From: Anaeromicropila populeti
GTDB lineage: Bacteria; Bacillota; Clostridia; Lachnospirales; Lachnospiraceae
DNA length: 64,000 bases
Reading direction: 5' to 3'
Assembly: GCF_900112775.1 (NCBI RefSeq)
Contig: NZ_FOYZ01000008.1
Location: 105,009 to 169,008, forward strand
Both the position numbers and the translations under genes were made by a program. This document shows, piece after piece, positions 1 to 7,431 of this stretch; the stretch's first letter is position 1, and the number at the start of each line of letters is the position of its first letter. The notes beneath the pieces were generated by a model. It did not search any database, was not told the DNA's origin, and was given only the letters and a program-made list of their open reading frames with translations.

Positions 1-64
1 CTGGATTGATACCAGCAATTACTTTTCTTACAATTGCCTCGATCTCCTGTGAACTGATATCCAT
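1..64 (-). CDS. N-terminus of a BMC-targeted enzyme (partial)
   Basis: Only the first 21 codons lie in the window. The ATG at 64-62 follows AAAGGACAGG at a normal distance. The peptide (MDISSQEIEAIVRKVIAGIN, then P) is a short amphipathic helix of the kind found at the N-terminus of microcompartment-targeted enzymes such as PduP, EutE and PduL. The gene starts 17 bp after the class II aldolase gene and is the last of that operon in view. By family knowledge the best guesses are a CoA-acylating aldehyde dehydrogenase or a PduL-type phosphotransacylase. The catalytic domain is outside the window, so the identity is inferred from the helix alone. Confidence 0.55.
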   Translation of the reverse strand, partial: MDISSQEIEAIVRKVIAGINP

Positions 65-81
65 CGTATCCTGTCCTTTCA

Positions 82-867
82 CTATTTATTCATCTGCATC
101 ATTACTCTTTTCACAACTTCTTGCATTACCATATCCTTTACTGGCAATGGTATCTCGATATTCTGATTTTCAACTATAGGAACCTCTATACTTTTGCTTT
201 GTGGATGTATTACCTGTGTAACACCTTTTAAATGATGTTCCACTGGTAAAACGTTATTTTCACAAGTTGGGAATACTCTATTCTCTAATTCAGATGCTAC
301 CTTGGCATAGTATTCTGCTGCTTCTACCCGGTAAAATGCCTCCATTACCGATGTTCCCCAAAACATACATCCATCATTTTGCAAAAGCACGCCATTGTCC
401 GCTTTGCAAAGCAGCGCCACTTTTTGTGCTATGCTGTCCCCATTCATTTCCTGAATATTCTGCGCACTTCCCAGCGCTCTGACAGCAGGTGAAAATCCTG
501 CTTTTTCTATACTTTTACCACAAATAGCCATGACATTTACCATAGGTGGATATGCATGGATTATCCCCTGTACTTTATCATTTTCTCCATATACCTTTAA
601 ATGAACTGGCAAGTCTTCAGGCAGCTGGCGCTGATTCGCTCCCATCATCTGCTTTCCATTTAAATCAATGCGAACCATCATATCTTGGGCAAGTCTGCAT
701 TTGTCAGCACCTGCCACCGTAATCCAGACTGCATTTGGGCCAACTCGTACACTTAGGCTTCCGTCTCCGCCAATTGCATACCCTTTTTCATTTAGCCGTT
801 TGGAAGCTTCAATGATTGCTTTCTTTGCTTCAAAATCAGAAGAATATTTTACTCCTTGTATAACCAT
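82..867 (-). CDS. Class II aldolase/adducin-family protein with C-terminal BMC-type helix
   Basis: 261 aa, longer than the usual ~215 aa of FucA-type aldolases. The core (about 10-200) has a GGDGS-S-R segment near 33-41 and the acidic LPED around E84. Of the three zinc-binding histidines of the family only the first is obvious: the HxH position reads H104-A-Y106 and the NHG position reads N164-D165-G166. A linker (about 205-240) leads to a terminal amphipathic helix (about 242-261, ending KRVMMQMNK) resembling BMC encapsulation peptides. The start overlaps the DUF849 gene by 19 bp and has a GGAGGGAGG ribosome site. Likely an aldolase working with the downstream BMC-targeted enzyme, but the ligand changes leave the chemistry open. 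Confidence 0.75.
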   Translation of the reverse strand: MVIQGVKYSSDFEAKKAIIEASKRLNEKGYAIGGDGSLSVRVGPNAVWITVAGADKCRLAQDMMVRIDLNGKQMMGANQRQLPEDLPVHLKVYGENDKVQGIIHAYPPMVNVMAICGKSIEKAGFSPAVRALGSAQNIQEMNGDSIAQKVALLCKADNGVLLQNDGCMFWGTSVMEAFYRVEAAEYYAKVASELENRVFPTCENNVLPVEHHLKGVTQVIHPQSKSIEVPIVENQNIEIPLPVKDMVMQEVVKRVMMQMNK

Positions 868-1718
868 GTCTGCCTCCCTCCTGCTCTGGTTTTTTCATTC
901 AGTGGCGGTATTTTTAACATAGCCCTGACTTCATCTGGTGTCATCGGCATCATGCCTTTTGATTTAATGATATCTGCTGCTTCTGAAATCAAAACTGCAT
1001 TGTTATCTACCTTTACTCCAGGAGCAATTAAGTTTGAATCTTCAAATCCAATTCTAACACTTGCAGCTCCCATGTCCAGTGCTACCTTTACCATCTCCCA
1101 GTCCTGTCTGTGTGCTTGGGTATAGCCCCATAAGACATCACTTCTATTTGGGAAATTCTCATACACCCCATCAATCATATGCTTTAATGCTGGAACTGTT
1201 GCAGGCATCTCTCCACCATGACCAAACACAAGTGCAAAAAGAACTGGTCTTATAAAATGAAACTGGTCATCCAGTTCACGAACTGTATTAATCATACCTA
1301 ATTCAAATACTTCAATCTCAGGTATTTTGTTGTTTTCCATTATTTTTTGCACACAATAGCGCACATCCTTAATCGGATTTTGATATACGGCATCTCCTAA
1401 ATTCACAGAACCAACATTTAGGCTGGTTGCTTCTACATAAGGTGAATAGCATGGCTGGCAGCGTTCCTCAATGGTCAGGTTTGAAACACCCCCTGTAGAT
1501 ATTTCAATCACAATATCACAGCCTTCCCGGATATAAGCTATTGTTTCCTCTAACAAACTCATATCCGCTGTTAGTTTTCCATTTAAATCCCGCACATGAA
1601 GATGAACCATAGAAGCCCCCCGCTTATAGCACTCTATTACATCTTTTGCAATTGCCTTCGGGTTAATAAGAATATCCGTTGCCGCTACTGGTGCTACAGA
1701 AATCATAATCTTTCTCAT
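849..1718 (-). CDS. Beta-keto acid cleavage enzyme (BKACE, DUF849)
   Basis: 289 aa, full length for the DUF849/BKACE family, whose founder Kce condenses a beta-keto acid with acetyl-CoA to give acetoacetate and a new acyl-CoA. Seen: the metal-binding H39-L-H41-V-R-D motif after beta-strand 2, the STGG loop near 74-77, and V-R222-I-G-F-E226-D near the C-terminus, matching the conserved Arg/Glu/Asp of Kce. It lies between the FadR-type regulator and the class II aldolase and overlaps the latter, so the two are probably translationally coupled. The side-chain specificity cannot be read from sequence. It suggests that an acyl-CoA is made next to a BMC-targeted enzyme that could use it. Confidence 0.9.
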   Translation of the reverse strand: MRKIMISVAPVAATDILINPKAIAKDVIECYKRGASMVHLHVRDLNGKLTADMSLLEETIAYIREGCDIVIEISTGGVSNLTIEERCQPCYSPYVEATSLNVGSVNLGDAVYQNPIKDVRYCVQKIMENNKIPEIEVFELGMINTVRELDDQFHFIRPVLFALVFGHGGEMPATVPALKHMIDGVYENFPNRSDVLWGYTQAHRQDWEMVKVALDMGAASVRIGFEDSNLIAPGVKVDNNAVLISEAADIIKSKGMMPMTPDEVRAMLKIPPLNEKTRAGGRQTWLYKE

Positions 1719-1737
1719 TTTAGAATACTCCTATCTG

Positions 1738-2445
1738 TTATTTCCAGTACACATAGTGATCCAAAACTGTCTGCACAATTTTTTCCTTCTGACGATTTTC
1801 AACTACCTCAAGCATTTGCTTATGTAGATTGATAAAATTTTCCTTATCACCTTGTTTTAATACTTCACAAACAGTCTGCTTTCTGGAAGGTATTGTAAGT
1901 CTTGTTATATACTCTGTTATTGTTACAAGCTGCGGATTATGAGCCTTGGATGCAATTAATTCATGAAATTGCTTGTCTAAATCCATAATAGTATCAACAG
2001 ATGGGTTTTCTTTATAGATTTCCTCTTCCATTTTAACTAAAATCTGCCTAAGCACAGGAAATTTTTCTCCTGGTTCCATTTCTTCAATAATTACATTCAA
2101 TGTTCCAATATCAATCACAGAACGAAGCTCAACAAAATCCCTCCAGCTGTTTTTTTGTAGGATAATACTATAAAGCATTGGATCTAATAATTTTCTATTA
2201 TAAGTTTCACTAACAAAAGTGCCATCTGCCCTTCTGATATATACAACACCATTTGCTTCTAATTTTTTAACTGCCTCTCTTACTGAGTTGCGCCCAGCAC
2301 TAAACTGCTTGCACAACTCCATTTCTGTAGGGAGCTGATCACCTGGTTTTAATCTTCCTTCTATAATATCAGAGATAATGCCATCCATTACTCTGTCAAC
2401 AACTGATTGCTTTGGTTTCATTTCCTTGTCCATATCTTCAGACAT
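1738..2445 (-). CDS. FadR-type GntR-family transcriptional regulator
   Basis: 235 aa from the ATG at 2445, chosen because GGGGG lies about 10 bp upstream; a longer frame adds 16 residues without a better ribosome site. N-terminal winged helix (about 10-80) with the GntR pattern LKPGDQLPTEMELCKQF and S-A-G-R-N-S-V-R-E-A, followed by an all-helical FCD ligand domain (about 90-230) with D/H residues typical of its metal site. FCD regulators usually sense carboxylic acids. It is first in the regulator-BKACE-aldolase-BMC enzyme operon, so it probably controls this operon and perhaps the neighbouring transport operon. A perfect palindrome sits 26 bp upstream. Confidence 0.9.
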   Translation of the reverse strand: MSEDMDKEMKPKQSVVDRVMDGIISDIIEGRLKPGDQLPTEMELCKQFSAGRNSVREAVKKLEANGVVYIRRADGTFVSETYNRKLLDPMLYSIILQKNSWRDFVELRSVIDIGTLNVIIEEMEPGEKFPVLRQILVKMEEEIYKENPSVDTIMDLDKQFHELIASKAHNPQLVTITEYITRLTIPSRKQTVCEVLKQGDKENFINLHKQMLEVVENRQKEKIVQTVLDHYVYWK

Positions 2446-2470
2446 ATTTATTTTCCCCCTTGTCCAATTT

Positions 2471-2507
2471 ACTTTTATAGTATAATGCATCATTATACTA
2501 TAAAAGT
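2471..2507. promoter_or_regulatory. Perfect 17-bp inverted repeat upstream of the FadR-type regulator
   Basis: The arms ACTTTTATAGTATAATG (2471-2487) and its exact reverse complement (2491-2507) are separated by 3 bp. The arms contain TATAAT-like hexamers, and the repeat lies between the dctM stop and the regulator start. It is too AT-rich, and lacks a GC stem, for a normal terminator. An autoregulatory operator overlapping the promoter is the most likely reading (inference). Confidence 0.6.
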
Positions 2508-2540
2508 ATTTATAATTATACCAGATTTAAATATCTGTGA

Positions 2541-3818
2541 CTATCCCATCAGGGCAGTGGGAATCGTAATTAATTGAGGGAATGCAATCAGCAGAATGAT
2601 GCATGCCAGCGTTGCTGCCAGGTATGGAATAAGCGTTGGAAACACCTCTCCGACTTTTACCTCCATTAAGTCACAGGCAACATAGATGCACATACCTACA
2701 GGAGGCGTTACAAGTCCTACTCCAATGACTACTGTAATTAATACACTCATTACAATTGGATTAATTCCTACACTCATTGCAATTGGAAACAGAATTGGCA
2801 TAAAGAGCGTCAGTGTTGCAATAGATTCCATAAACATTGTTACAATAAAGAATAGTAATAAAATGATAATCAATATTACAGTAGGATTCGTGGAAATTCC
2901 CATCATCTTTGAAGCAATCCATTTATCAAAACCAGCTGTTGTAAGCATAATTGTATATAGTTTTGCTGTTCCAATTACTACGAAAATCTTCCCGCTTGTA
3001 CGAACTGTCTCACAAATCGCAAATTTAATATCGCTGAACGTCAATTCACGATAAATAATACCTCCTGCTATCAGTCCATATACTACAGCAATAATACCAG
3101 CCTCTGTAGGACTTACAATTCCTGTTGTAATGGTTCCTACTATAATAATAGGCATTAATAGTGCTGGCCAGCTCTCTTTTAAACCAATTAGAACAGGTTT
3201 GATAGAAAAATGTCCTGGCTCCTTAGGAACTCCTTCTTTTTTTGCCAAAAAGTAAGAGATAATCATTTGTGCCACACCAAGCAAAATTCCCGGAATAATT
3301 CCTCCTAAAAACAACTTACCAGTAGAAATGCCACAGATTCCTGCTATTACTACCATCGGAATAGAAGGGGGAATTACAATACCAATTGTTGAGGAAATAG
3401 CGGTTACAGCTACTGTCAACTTTTTTGAGTATCCTTTTCTAACCATCTCTGGCATAAACATACCAGAAACTCCTGCTGTATCTGCTACCGCAGAACCTGA
3501 AATACCAGCAAAAATCATGGAAGAAAGCACGTTTACATGAGCTAGACCACCATATATATGACCAACAATGGAATAACAAAAATCCATAATTCTTTTGGAA
3601 ATACCACCCTTACTCATAGTGAATCCAGCAAACGTATAAAGTGGAATGGCAAGTAATGTAAAACTATTCATTCCTTCAAACATACGTTGTGCAATCGTTA
3701 CTGTATTTCCTCCATCTAAGAAATAAATGCCTCCAATTGCTGACAGACCTAACGCCATTGCAATTGGAACACCAAGGAAAAGCAGAACGAAGAATGAAAT
3801 TAATAACCAAGCAATCAT
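2541..3818 (-). CDS. dctM: TRAP transporter large permease (DctM family)
   Basis: 425 aa from the ATG at 3818 (ribosome site GGAGGG), which overlaps the stop of dctQ as ATGA. The protein is almost entirely hydrophobic, with about a dozen predicted membrane segments. It carries family hallmarks such as GVPIAMALGLSA at the start and VTPPVGMC-like segments near the C-terminus. It forms the ion-coupled channel of a tripartite ATP-independent periplasmic transporter with the adjacent DctQ and DctP, which typically import small carboxylates or sugar acids. It is the last gene of the racemase-dctPQM operon. A longer in-frame start (3887) would read back through dctQ and is rejected. Confidence 0.93.
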   Translation of the reverse strand: MIAWLLISFFVLLFLGVPIAMALGLSAIGGIYFLDGGNTVTIAQRMFEGMNSFTLLAIPLYTFAGFTMSKGGISKRIMDFCYSIVGHIYGGLAHVNVLSSMIFAGISGSAVADTAGVSGMFMPEMVRKGYSKKLTVAVTAISSTIGIVIPPSIPMVVIAGICGISTGKLFLGGIIPGILLGVAQMIISYFLAKKEGVPKEPGHFSIKPVLIGLKESWPALLMPIIIVGTITTGIVSPTEAGIIAVVYGLIAGGIIYRELTFSDIKFAICETVRTSGKIFVVIGTAKLYTIMLTTAGFDKWIASKMMGISTNPTVILIIILLLFFIVTMFMESIATLTLFMPILFPIAMSVGINPIVMSVLITVVIGVGLVTPPVGMCIYVACDLMEVKVGEVFPTLIPYLAATLACIILLIAFPQLITIPTALMG

Positions 3819-4309
3819 GCACTTTTCCCTCCTTCTGTTTTTTCTGTTATAATTATCAGCATATCTAGTAGTGCAGCCACCGCACATATGACACAGGCAA
3901 CAGGCATCATCATATAAACCTGACCCATTTTAAAGCTTGGCATAGTTGATACCACCTGCTTTGCTCTTGTAGCTAATTGATATCCTGCATAGGCCGCAAT
4001 ACAGTAAAATGTAATAATTGCAATCCCATGTATTGCCTTTACTATTTTTTTAGCAATTGGAGATTTGGAAACAATAGCATCCATTACTTCAACACGTAAA
4101 TGAGAACCTCTCACTGTAATTTGTGCACCAATAATTAACATTGCCCATACATTCAGATACTGACTGGATTCCATGTACCATTTAAAACCTCCAACTCCAG
4201 GTATATACCGTAATATAACATTGCATAACAGAATAATCATCATGGCTCCACACATGGCAGCCGATATAATTGTTGAGATCCGGTCAATCCAATCTCTAAG
4301 CTTGCGCAT
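3815..4309 (-). CDS. dctQ: TRAP transporter small permease (DctQ family)
   Basis: 164 aa with four hydrophobic segments, the normal size and topology for DctQ. The sequence between segments contains the family-like WAMLIIGAQITVRGSHLRVE stretch. Its 3' end overlaps dctM by 4 bp, and a GC-rich stem-loop lies between it and dctP. It is the membrane partner that joins DctM in carboxylate import. The substrate is unknown, but the surrounding catabolic genes point to a short hydroxy- or keto-acid. Confidence 0.9.
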   Translation of the reverse strand: MRKLRDWIDRISTIISAAMCGAMMIILLCNVILRYIPGVGGFKWYMESSQYLNVWAMLIIGAQITVRGSHLRVEVMDAIVSKSPIAKKIVKAIHGIAIITFYCIAAYAGYQLATRAKQVVSTMPSFKMGQVYMMMPVACVICAVAALLDMLIIITEKTEGGKSA

Positions 4310-4350
4310 ATCCTATACCCCTTTCTGCAAAACCTCTCCAGCTTATGATA

Positions 4351-4374
4351 GGGGAAAGGCGTTATGCTTTCCCC
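4351..4374 (-). other. Stem-loop between dctP and dctQ
   Basis: GGGGAAAG (4351-4358) and CTTTCCCC (4367-4374) form an 8-bp GC-rich stem with an 8-nt loop in the dctP-dctQ intergenic transcript. There is no T-run after it on the minus strand, so it is not a full intrinsic terminator. Such structures often stabilise the upstream message, which would give more binding protein than permease (inference). Confidence 0.55.
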
Positions 4375-4388
4375 TTAGAAATGATGTC

Positions 4389-5435
4389 TTATTTCTCATA
4401 CTCCGTTTTCCATTGTGCCAGTTTGTCCAACAAATCTCCATAAGTGTCTGCATTGTCTGTTAAAACAGAAGCGGTTGTTTCTGCAAAAGGAGTTAAATCT
4501 GGATTATTGATTTGCATGCCATTTTCCTCTAATTTGGAAACTAGTTCCTCTGTCTGCTGTTTATTTAACTCACGATCCTTCTCCGCAGATGCAGTAGCTG
4601 CTGCCTGCACAATTTCCTGTTCTGCTGTACTGAGCTTTTTCCATGAGCTTTCTGCAATGGTAAAGCACATTCCAGAATAAATATGATTTGTTACAGATAA
4701 ATATTTTTGAACTTCAAACAAGTTGTTATTATAAATAACAGGAATCGGATTCTCCTGTGCATCGTAGGTACCTTGCTGTAAAGCCTGATATAATTCACTA
4801 AAGGATAATGGCTGTGGATTTGCACCAAGTGCTGACATAGTTGCCATGATAACAGGATTTTCTGGTGTACGGATCAGTAAACCTTTCATATCCTCTGGAG
4901 TTTCAACGGCACCCTTGCTGCTTGTTACACAACGAAAACCATTACAATAATGAGCTAATACACGCATATTTTGTTCAATCAAGCCACTTTCTGCTTCTGC
5001 CTCGATTTCACTATCCATAAATGCCCATGCTTCATCAAAATCGTTGAACTGGAATGGTAATGCCGAAATACCCATCTTTGGTTCATAAGTAGCAAAATTT
5101 GAAGCATCTGTAATAATAATATCAACAGTTCCAGAATCTAACGAAATAGAATTAATCAAGTCAGCATCTCCTCCTAGCTGTCCTGATGGATACAATTCAA
5201 CTGTGACCTTTCCTCCTGTCTTTTCACTTACTTCATCTGCAAATGCTTTTGCTGCAATAGCACGAGGATCTTCTTCATTTGTAGAAAATCCCAGTTTTAA
5301 TGTTACCTCTGGCATATCTACGGAAGCTTCTGATGCTGAAGGATTTTCCTTACTGCTTTCTTTGTTACTTCCACAAGCAAATAAACTCAAACTCATTACC
5401 GCTATTAATGCTACTGATATCATTTTTTTTCTCAT
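4389..5435 (-). CDS. dctP: TRAP transporter solute-binding lipoprotein (DctP family)
   Basis: 348 aa. It starts with MRKK and a hydrophobic stretch ending in the lipobox L-F-A-C20, then a Ser/Glu-rich linker, so it is probably lipid-anchored outside the membrane. The mature part fits the DctP family: LKLGFSTNEEDPR at the start, GQLGGDADLINSI, and the RTPENPVI segment around the conserved Arg that binds substrate carboxylate. It captures the acid for DctQM. It is the second gene of the operon, after the racemase-like gene. Confidence 0.92.
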   Translation of the reverse strand: MRKKMISVALIAVMSLSLFACGSNKESSKENPSASEASVDMPEVTLKLGFSTNEEDPRAIAAKAFADEVSEKTGGKVTVELYPSGQLGGDADLINSISLDSGTVDIIITDASNFATYEPKMGISALPFQFNDFDEAWAFMDSEIEAEAESGLIEQNMRVLAHYCNGFRCVTSSKGAVETPEDMKGLLIRTPENPVIMATMSALGANPQPLSFSELYQALQQGTYDAQENPIPVIYNNNLFEVQKYLSVTNHIYSGMCFTIAESSWKKLSTAEQEIVQAAATASAEKDRELNKQQTEELVSKLEENGMQINNPDLTPFAETTASVLTDNADTYGDLLDKLAQWKTEYEK

Positions 5436-5493
5436 GTCTACCTCTCCTTATGCGTTTTTTATACTTAACCATTCCCCATACAAATGGCAAGGT

Positions 5494-6171
5494 TCAAAAT
5501 GAAATAGTTCCCTTTTTTATCAGTGCCTTTTTCAATTCTGCTGCACCAAATCGTGGACTAGATAAAACAACCTTATTGTACCTGTCAGCAATATATTCTT
5601 CACAATATGCCATACTTCCTTGTGCAAAAACAATTACATCAACCTTATCTGCAATCTCTCCTGCACTACGCTCCATACGTGCTTTAAATTCATCTTGATT
5701 TAATCCAAAAGCACCTTCCACCAGGCAGTCAGTCAGTTCTATTTTTTTACCACATTGACGGCTCATCCTCTTAATTGTATTTTTTGTCGGTTCCAGTGTC
5801 GTAGGCAATGTTGCCATAACACCGATACGCACGCCCTTTCTTACTGCTTCGCGGCACATTTCTTCATCCACCCGGACAATTGGAACTCCAATATAATCTG
5901 CTACATTCTGGACACTATCTGCTGCCTCTCCAACAGAAGAACAAAGATTCAGTATCGCATCACACCCTTCTACCACAGCATTCATAAACATGCTAATCAA
6001 TTTTGCTGCCGCACTTTTAGTAACATATCCTGCTTCCCTTGTTTCTGACAAAACAGATGCGTCCTGCAAGCTGTACAATTCCACGTCCTCACCCAGCTGA
6101 CTTTTCACTTCCCTTTCAACTAGTTCTATTAATTCTGGAGTTGTACTTGTATACACCAATCCTACCTTCAT
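5494..6171 (-). CDS. Asp/Glu/hydantoin racemase-superfamily protein
   Basis: 225 aa from the ATG at 6171, preferred over the GTG at 6180 because AAGGAG lies 8 bp before the ATG and abuts the GTG. Fold hallmarks: MKVGLVYTSTTPEL at the N-terminus and NLC77SSVGEA around the first catalytic cysteine. The place of the second catalytic cysteine reads FAQGSM (about 183-188), and C149 lies earlier, so this may be a one-cysteine isomerase or decarboxylase-like member rather than a two-base racemase. First gene of the racemase-dctPQM operon, behind an array of palindromic motifs. It probably acts on the imported acid; the substrate is not predictable. Confidence 0.75.
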   Translation of the reverse strand: MKVGLVYTSTTPELIELVEREVKSQLGEDVELYSLQDASVLSETREAGYVTKSAAAKLISMFMNAVVEGCDAILNLCSSVGEAADSVQNVADYIGVPIVRVDEEMCREAVRKGVRIGVMATLPTTLEPTKNTIKRMSRQCGKKIELTDCLVEGAFGLNQDEFKARMERSAGEIADKVDVIVFAQGSMAYCEEYIADRYNKVVLSSPRFGAAELKKALIKKGTISF

Positions 6172-6210
6172 CCTTTTCACTCCTTATTCTGTGTACTTTA
6201 TCTTGTTTTA

Positions 6211-6265
6211 AACGTCCCACATTTAACATCCCACCTTAAACATCCCATGTTCAACGTCCTATGTT
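6211..6265. promoter_or_regulatory. Array of four 13-bp palindromic motifs at exact 14-bp spacing
   Basis: Copies start at 6211, 6225, 6239 and 6253. The consensus is AACRT-CCY-AYGTT; the copy at 6239-6251 (AACATCCCATGTT) has perfect arms and the first two copies have one or two mismatches in the right arm. The array lies in the leader of the racemase-TRAP operon, just upstream of its start. A fifth, exact-class copy is at 6345-6357 and two more precede the cupin-kinase operon, so this looks like a shared operator for the catabolic region. Confidence 0.65.
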
Positions 6266-6344
6266 TATTTTTGCACACTTTGCACAAATAGTAAATAGTA
6301 AAAATACATATAATTGTCTATTATTTTTTGTTAATAGTCCACAA

Positions 6345-6357
6345 AACGTAGGATGTT
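6345..6357. promoter_or_regulatory. Single copy of the AACRT-N3-AYGTT motif
   Basis: AACGTAGGATGTT, the exact reverse complement of the motif at 10581-10593. It lies between the racemase-TRAP operon and the small membrane protein gene, so it could serve either promoter. Confidence 0.6.
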
Positions 6358-6473
6358 ATACAATTTCTCTATTATTTTTTATGAAAATGATTTATACTAA
6401 TACAATATTAACGACAATGTTAGAGTTTTGTCCATGAAACTTTAAGACCAGACACTTGAAAGGATGTTATGTT

Positions 6474-6767
6474 ATGGCTGTAAGAAACTTTTGGAAAGAA
6501 GCTGCACGAAAATCATCAGGATATTATGAATCCCCAAAGGGAAAGATGCGGGAAGCCAGAAGAAAGGTAATCAGCGCCTGCCTCTGGCTTCTTGGTTCTG
6601 CCTTTGTCTTAATATTTTATGGAATTGCTATTAAAAATGGATCTATTGTCTTGGATCTATCCTCCATAGTTTTAGTTGTGATTGTAGGTGCTTTTTTTAT
6701 TTATTCCATTGGACACTTTAAAAATATGATTCAAGAACTGAAAAATTTACCAAAAAGTAATAGATAG
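6474..6767 (+). CDS. Small two-helix membrane protein of unknown function
   Basis: 97 aa from the ATG at 6474, placed 9 bp after AAAGG; an in-frame TTG at 6456 would give 103 aa. A basic N-terminal third (RNFWKEAARKSS, KMREARRK) is followed by two hydrophobic segments (about 31-50 and 58-78) and a short basic tail. It is not recognised. It is the only plus-strand gene in the first 34 kb, set between the racemase-TRAP operon and the decayed Septu-like genes, and ends just before a long inverted repeat. Confidence 0.6.
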   Translation: MAVRNFWKEAARKSSGYYESPKGKMREARRKVISACLWLLGSAFVLIFYGIAIKNGSIVLDLSSIVLVVIVGAFFIYSIGHFKNMIQELKNLPKSNR

Positions 6768-6771
6768 AAAG

Positions 6772-6818
6772 GGAGGCATCACAAAATAGATAAAATTTAT
6801 CTATTTTGCGATGCCTCC
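6772..6818. repeat. 47-bp near-perfect palindrome
   Basis: Two 23-nt arms (6772-6794 and 6796-6818) begin with GGAGGCATC and end with GATGCCTCC. They have a single mismatch (a G-U pair in RNA) and almost no loop. It follows the small membrane protein stop by a few bases. No strong T-run follows on the plus strand and only CCCTTTCT on the minus strand, so it is either a weak bidirectional terminator for two converging genes or a mobile palindrome. Confidence 0.55.
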
Positions 6819-6857
6819 AGAATGTGCACTCATGAGTAACGATTACTATTTAGTTCC

Positions 6858-7431
6858 TTATAAGTTTGGCGCATTTCTTAAAATTGGATTTGTATATGTA
6901 TCAAAACACGCTTGCGAAGTGCCTTTAAAACCATCAATTAACGCCTTTCTTACAATAATTTCTCCGTCAAAAACCATCATCCAAACTGAAAAAAACCTAT
7001 ACAAGTCGCTGATATAACCATTTGCTTAAGCCACTTGTCATAGTTTCCAGTCTTCATATCATACCAGTCGTTTTTCGAATCAAGTGCCAAATTGTACGCT
7101 TCTAGCCTTTTCTCCCATCTCTTATCTTTTGTATTTCCTTTACTTCTACTTGGATTATTATCTAAAACCAAATCCATTTATCATGTTCTCCTTTTTTAAC
7201 TTTTTCTTTTTTTCGAGCATTGCAGTATTTGCACCCAAAGAGCAAATTGTCCCAATCCGTCAGTGCTCCTCCACTATTTTTACTTTCTTTATGCTCAACC
7301 TCAGGAACGTGAATGATTGGAAATTCACAATATGAACAAAAGTAACCGATTGTACTTCCTAAAAAAGGTTCTGCATCATGATAATCTCCAATACTAGTAT
7401 ATGGAGATTTCCCTTTATTCACTGGTCTCAT
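6858..7431 (-). pseudogene. ptuB: HNH nuclease of Septu PtuB type, two frameshifts
   Basis: Reading starts at the ATG at 7431, overlapping ptuA by 17 bp as is usual for the pair. Frame 1 (to 7162) holds the zinc/HNH signature: C-S-Y-C, VEHKESK, LTDWDNLLFGCKYCNARKK, and DKWIW. The protein then continues in a second frame (DNNPSRSKGN...) and in a third frame that ends KALIDGFKGTSQACFD...RNAPNL at 6858. Both shifts are explained by one missing T in a T-run (near 7166 and near 6990). Restored, this would be a complete PtuB-like nuclease of about 190 aa. As sequenced it is broken, unless both indels are sequencing errors. Confidence 0.75.
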
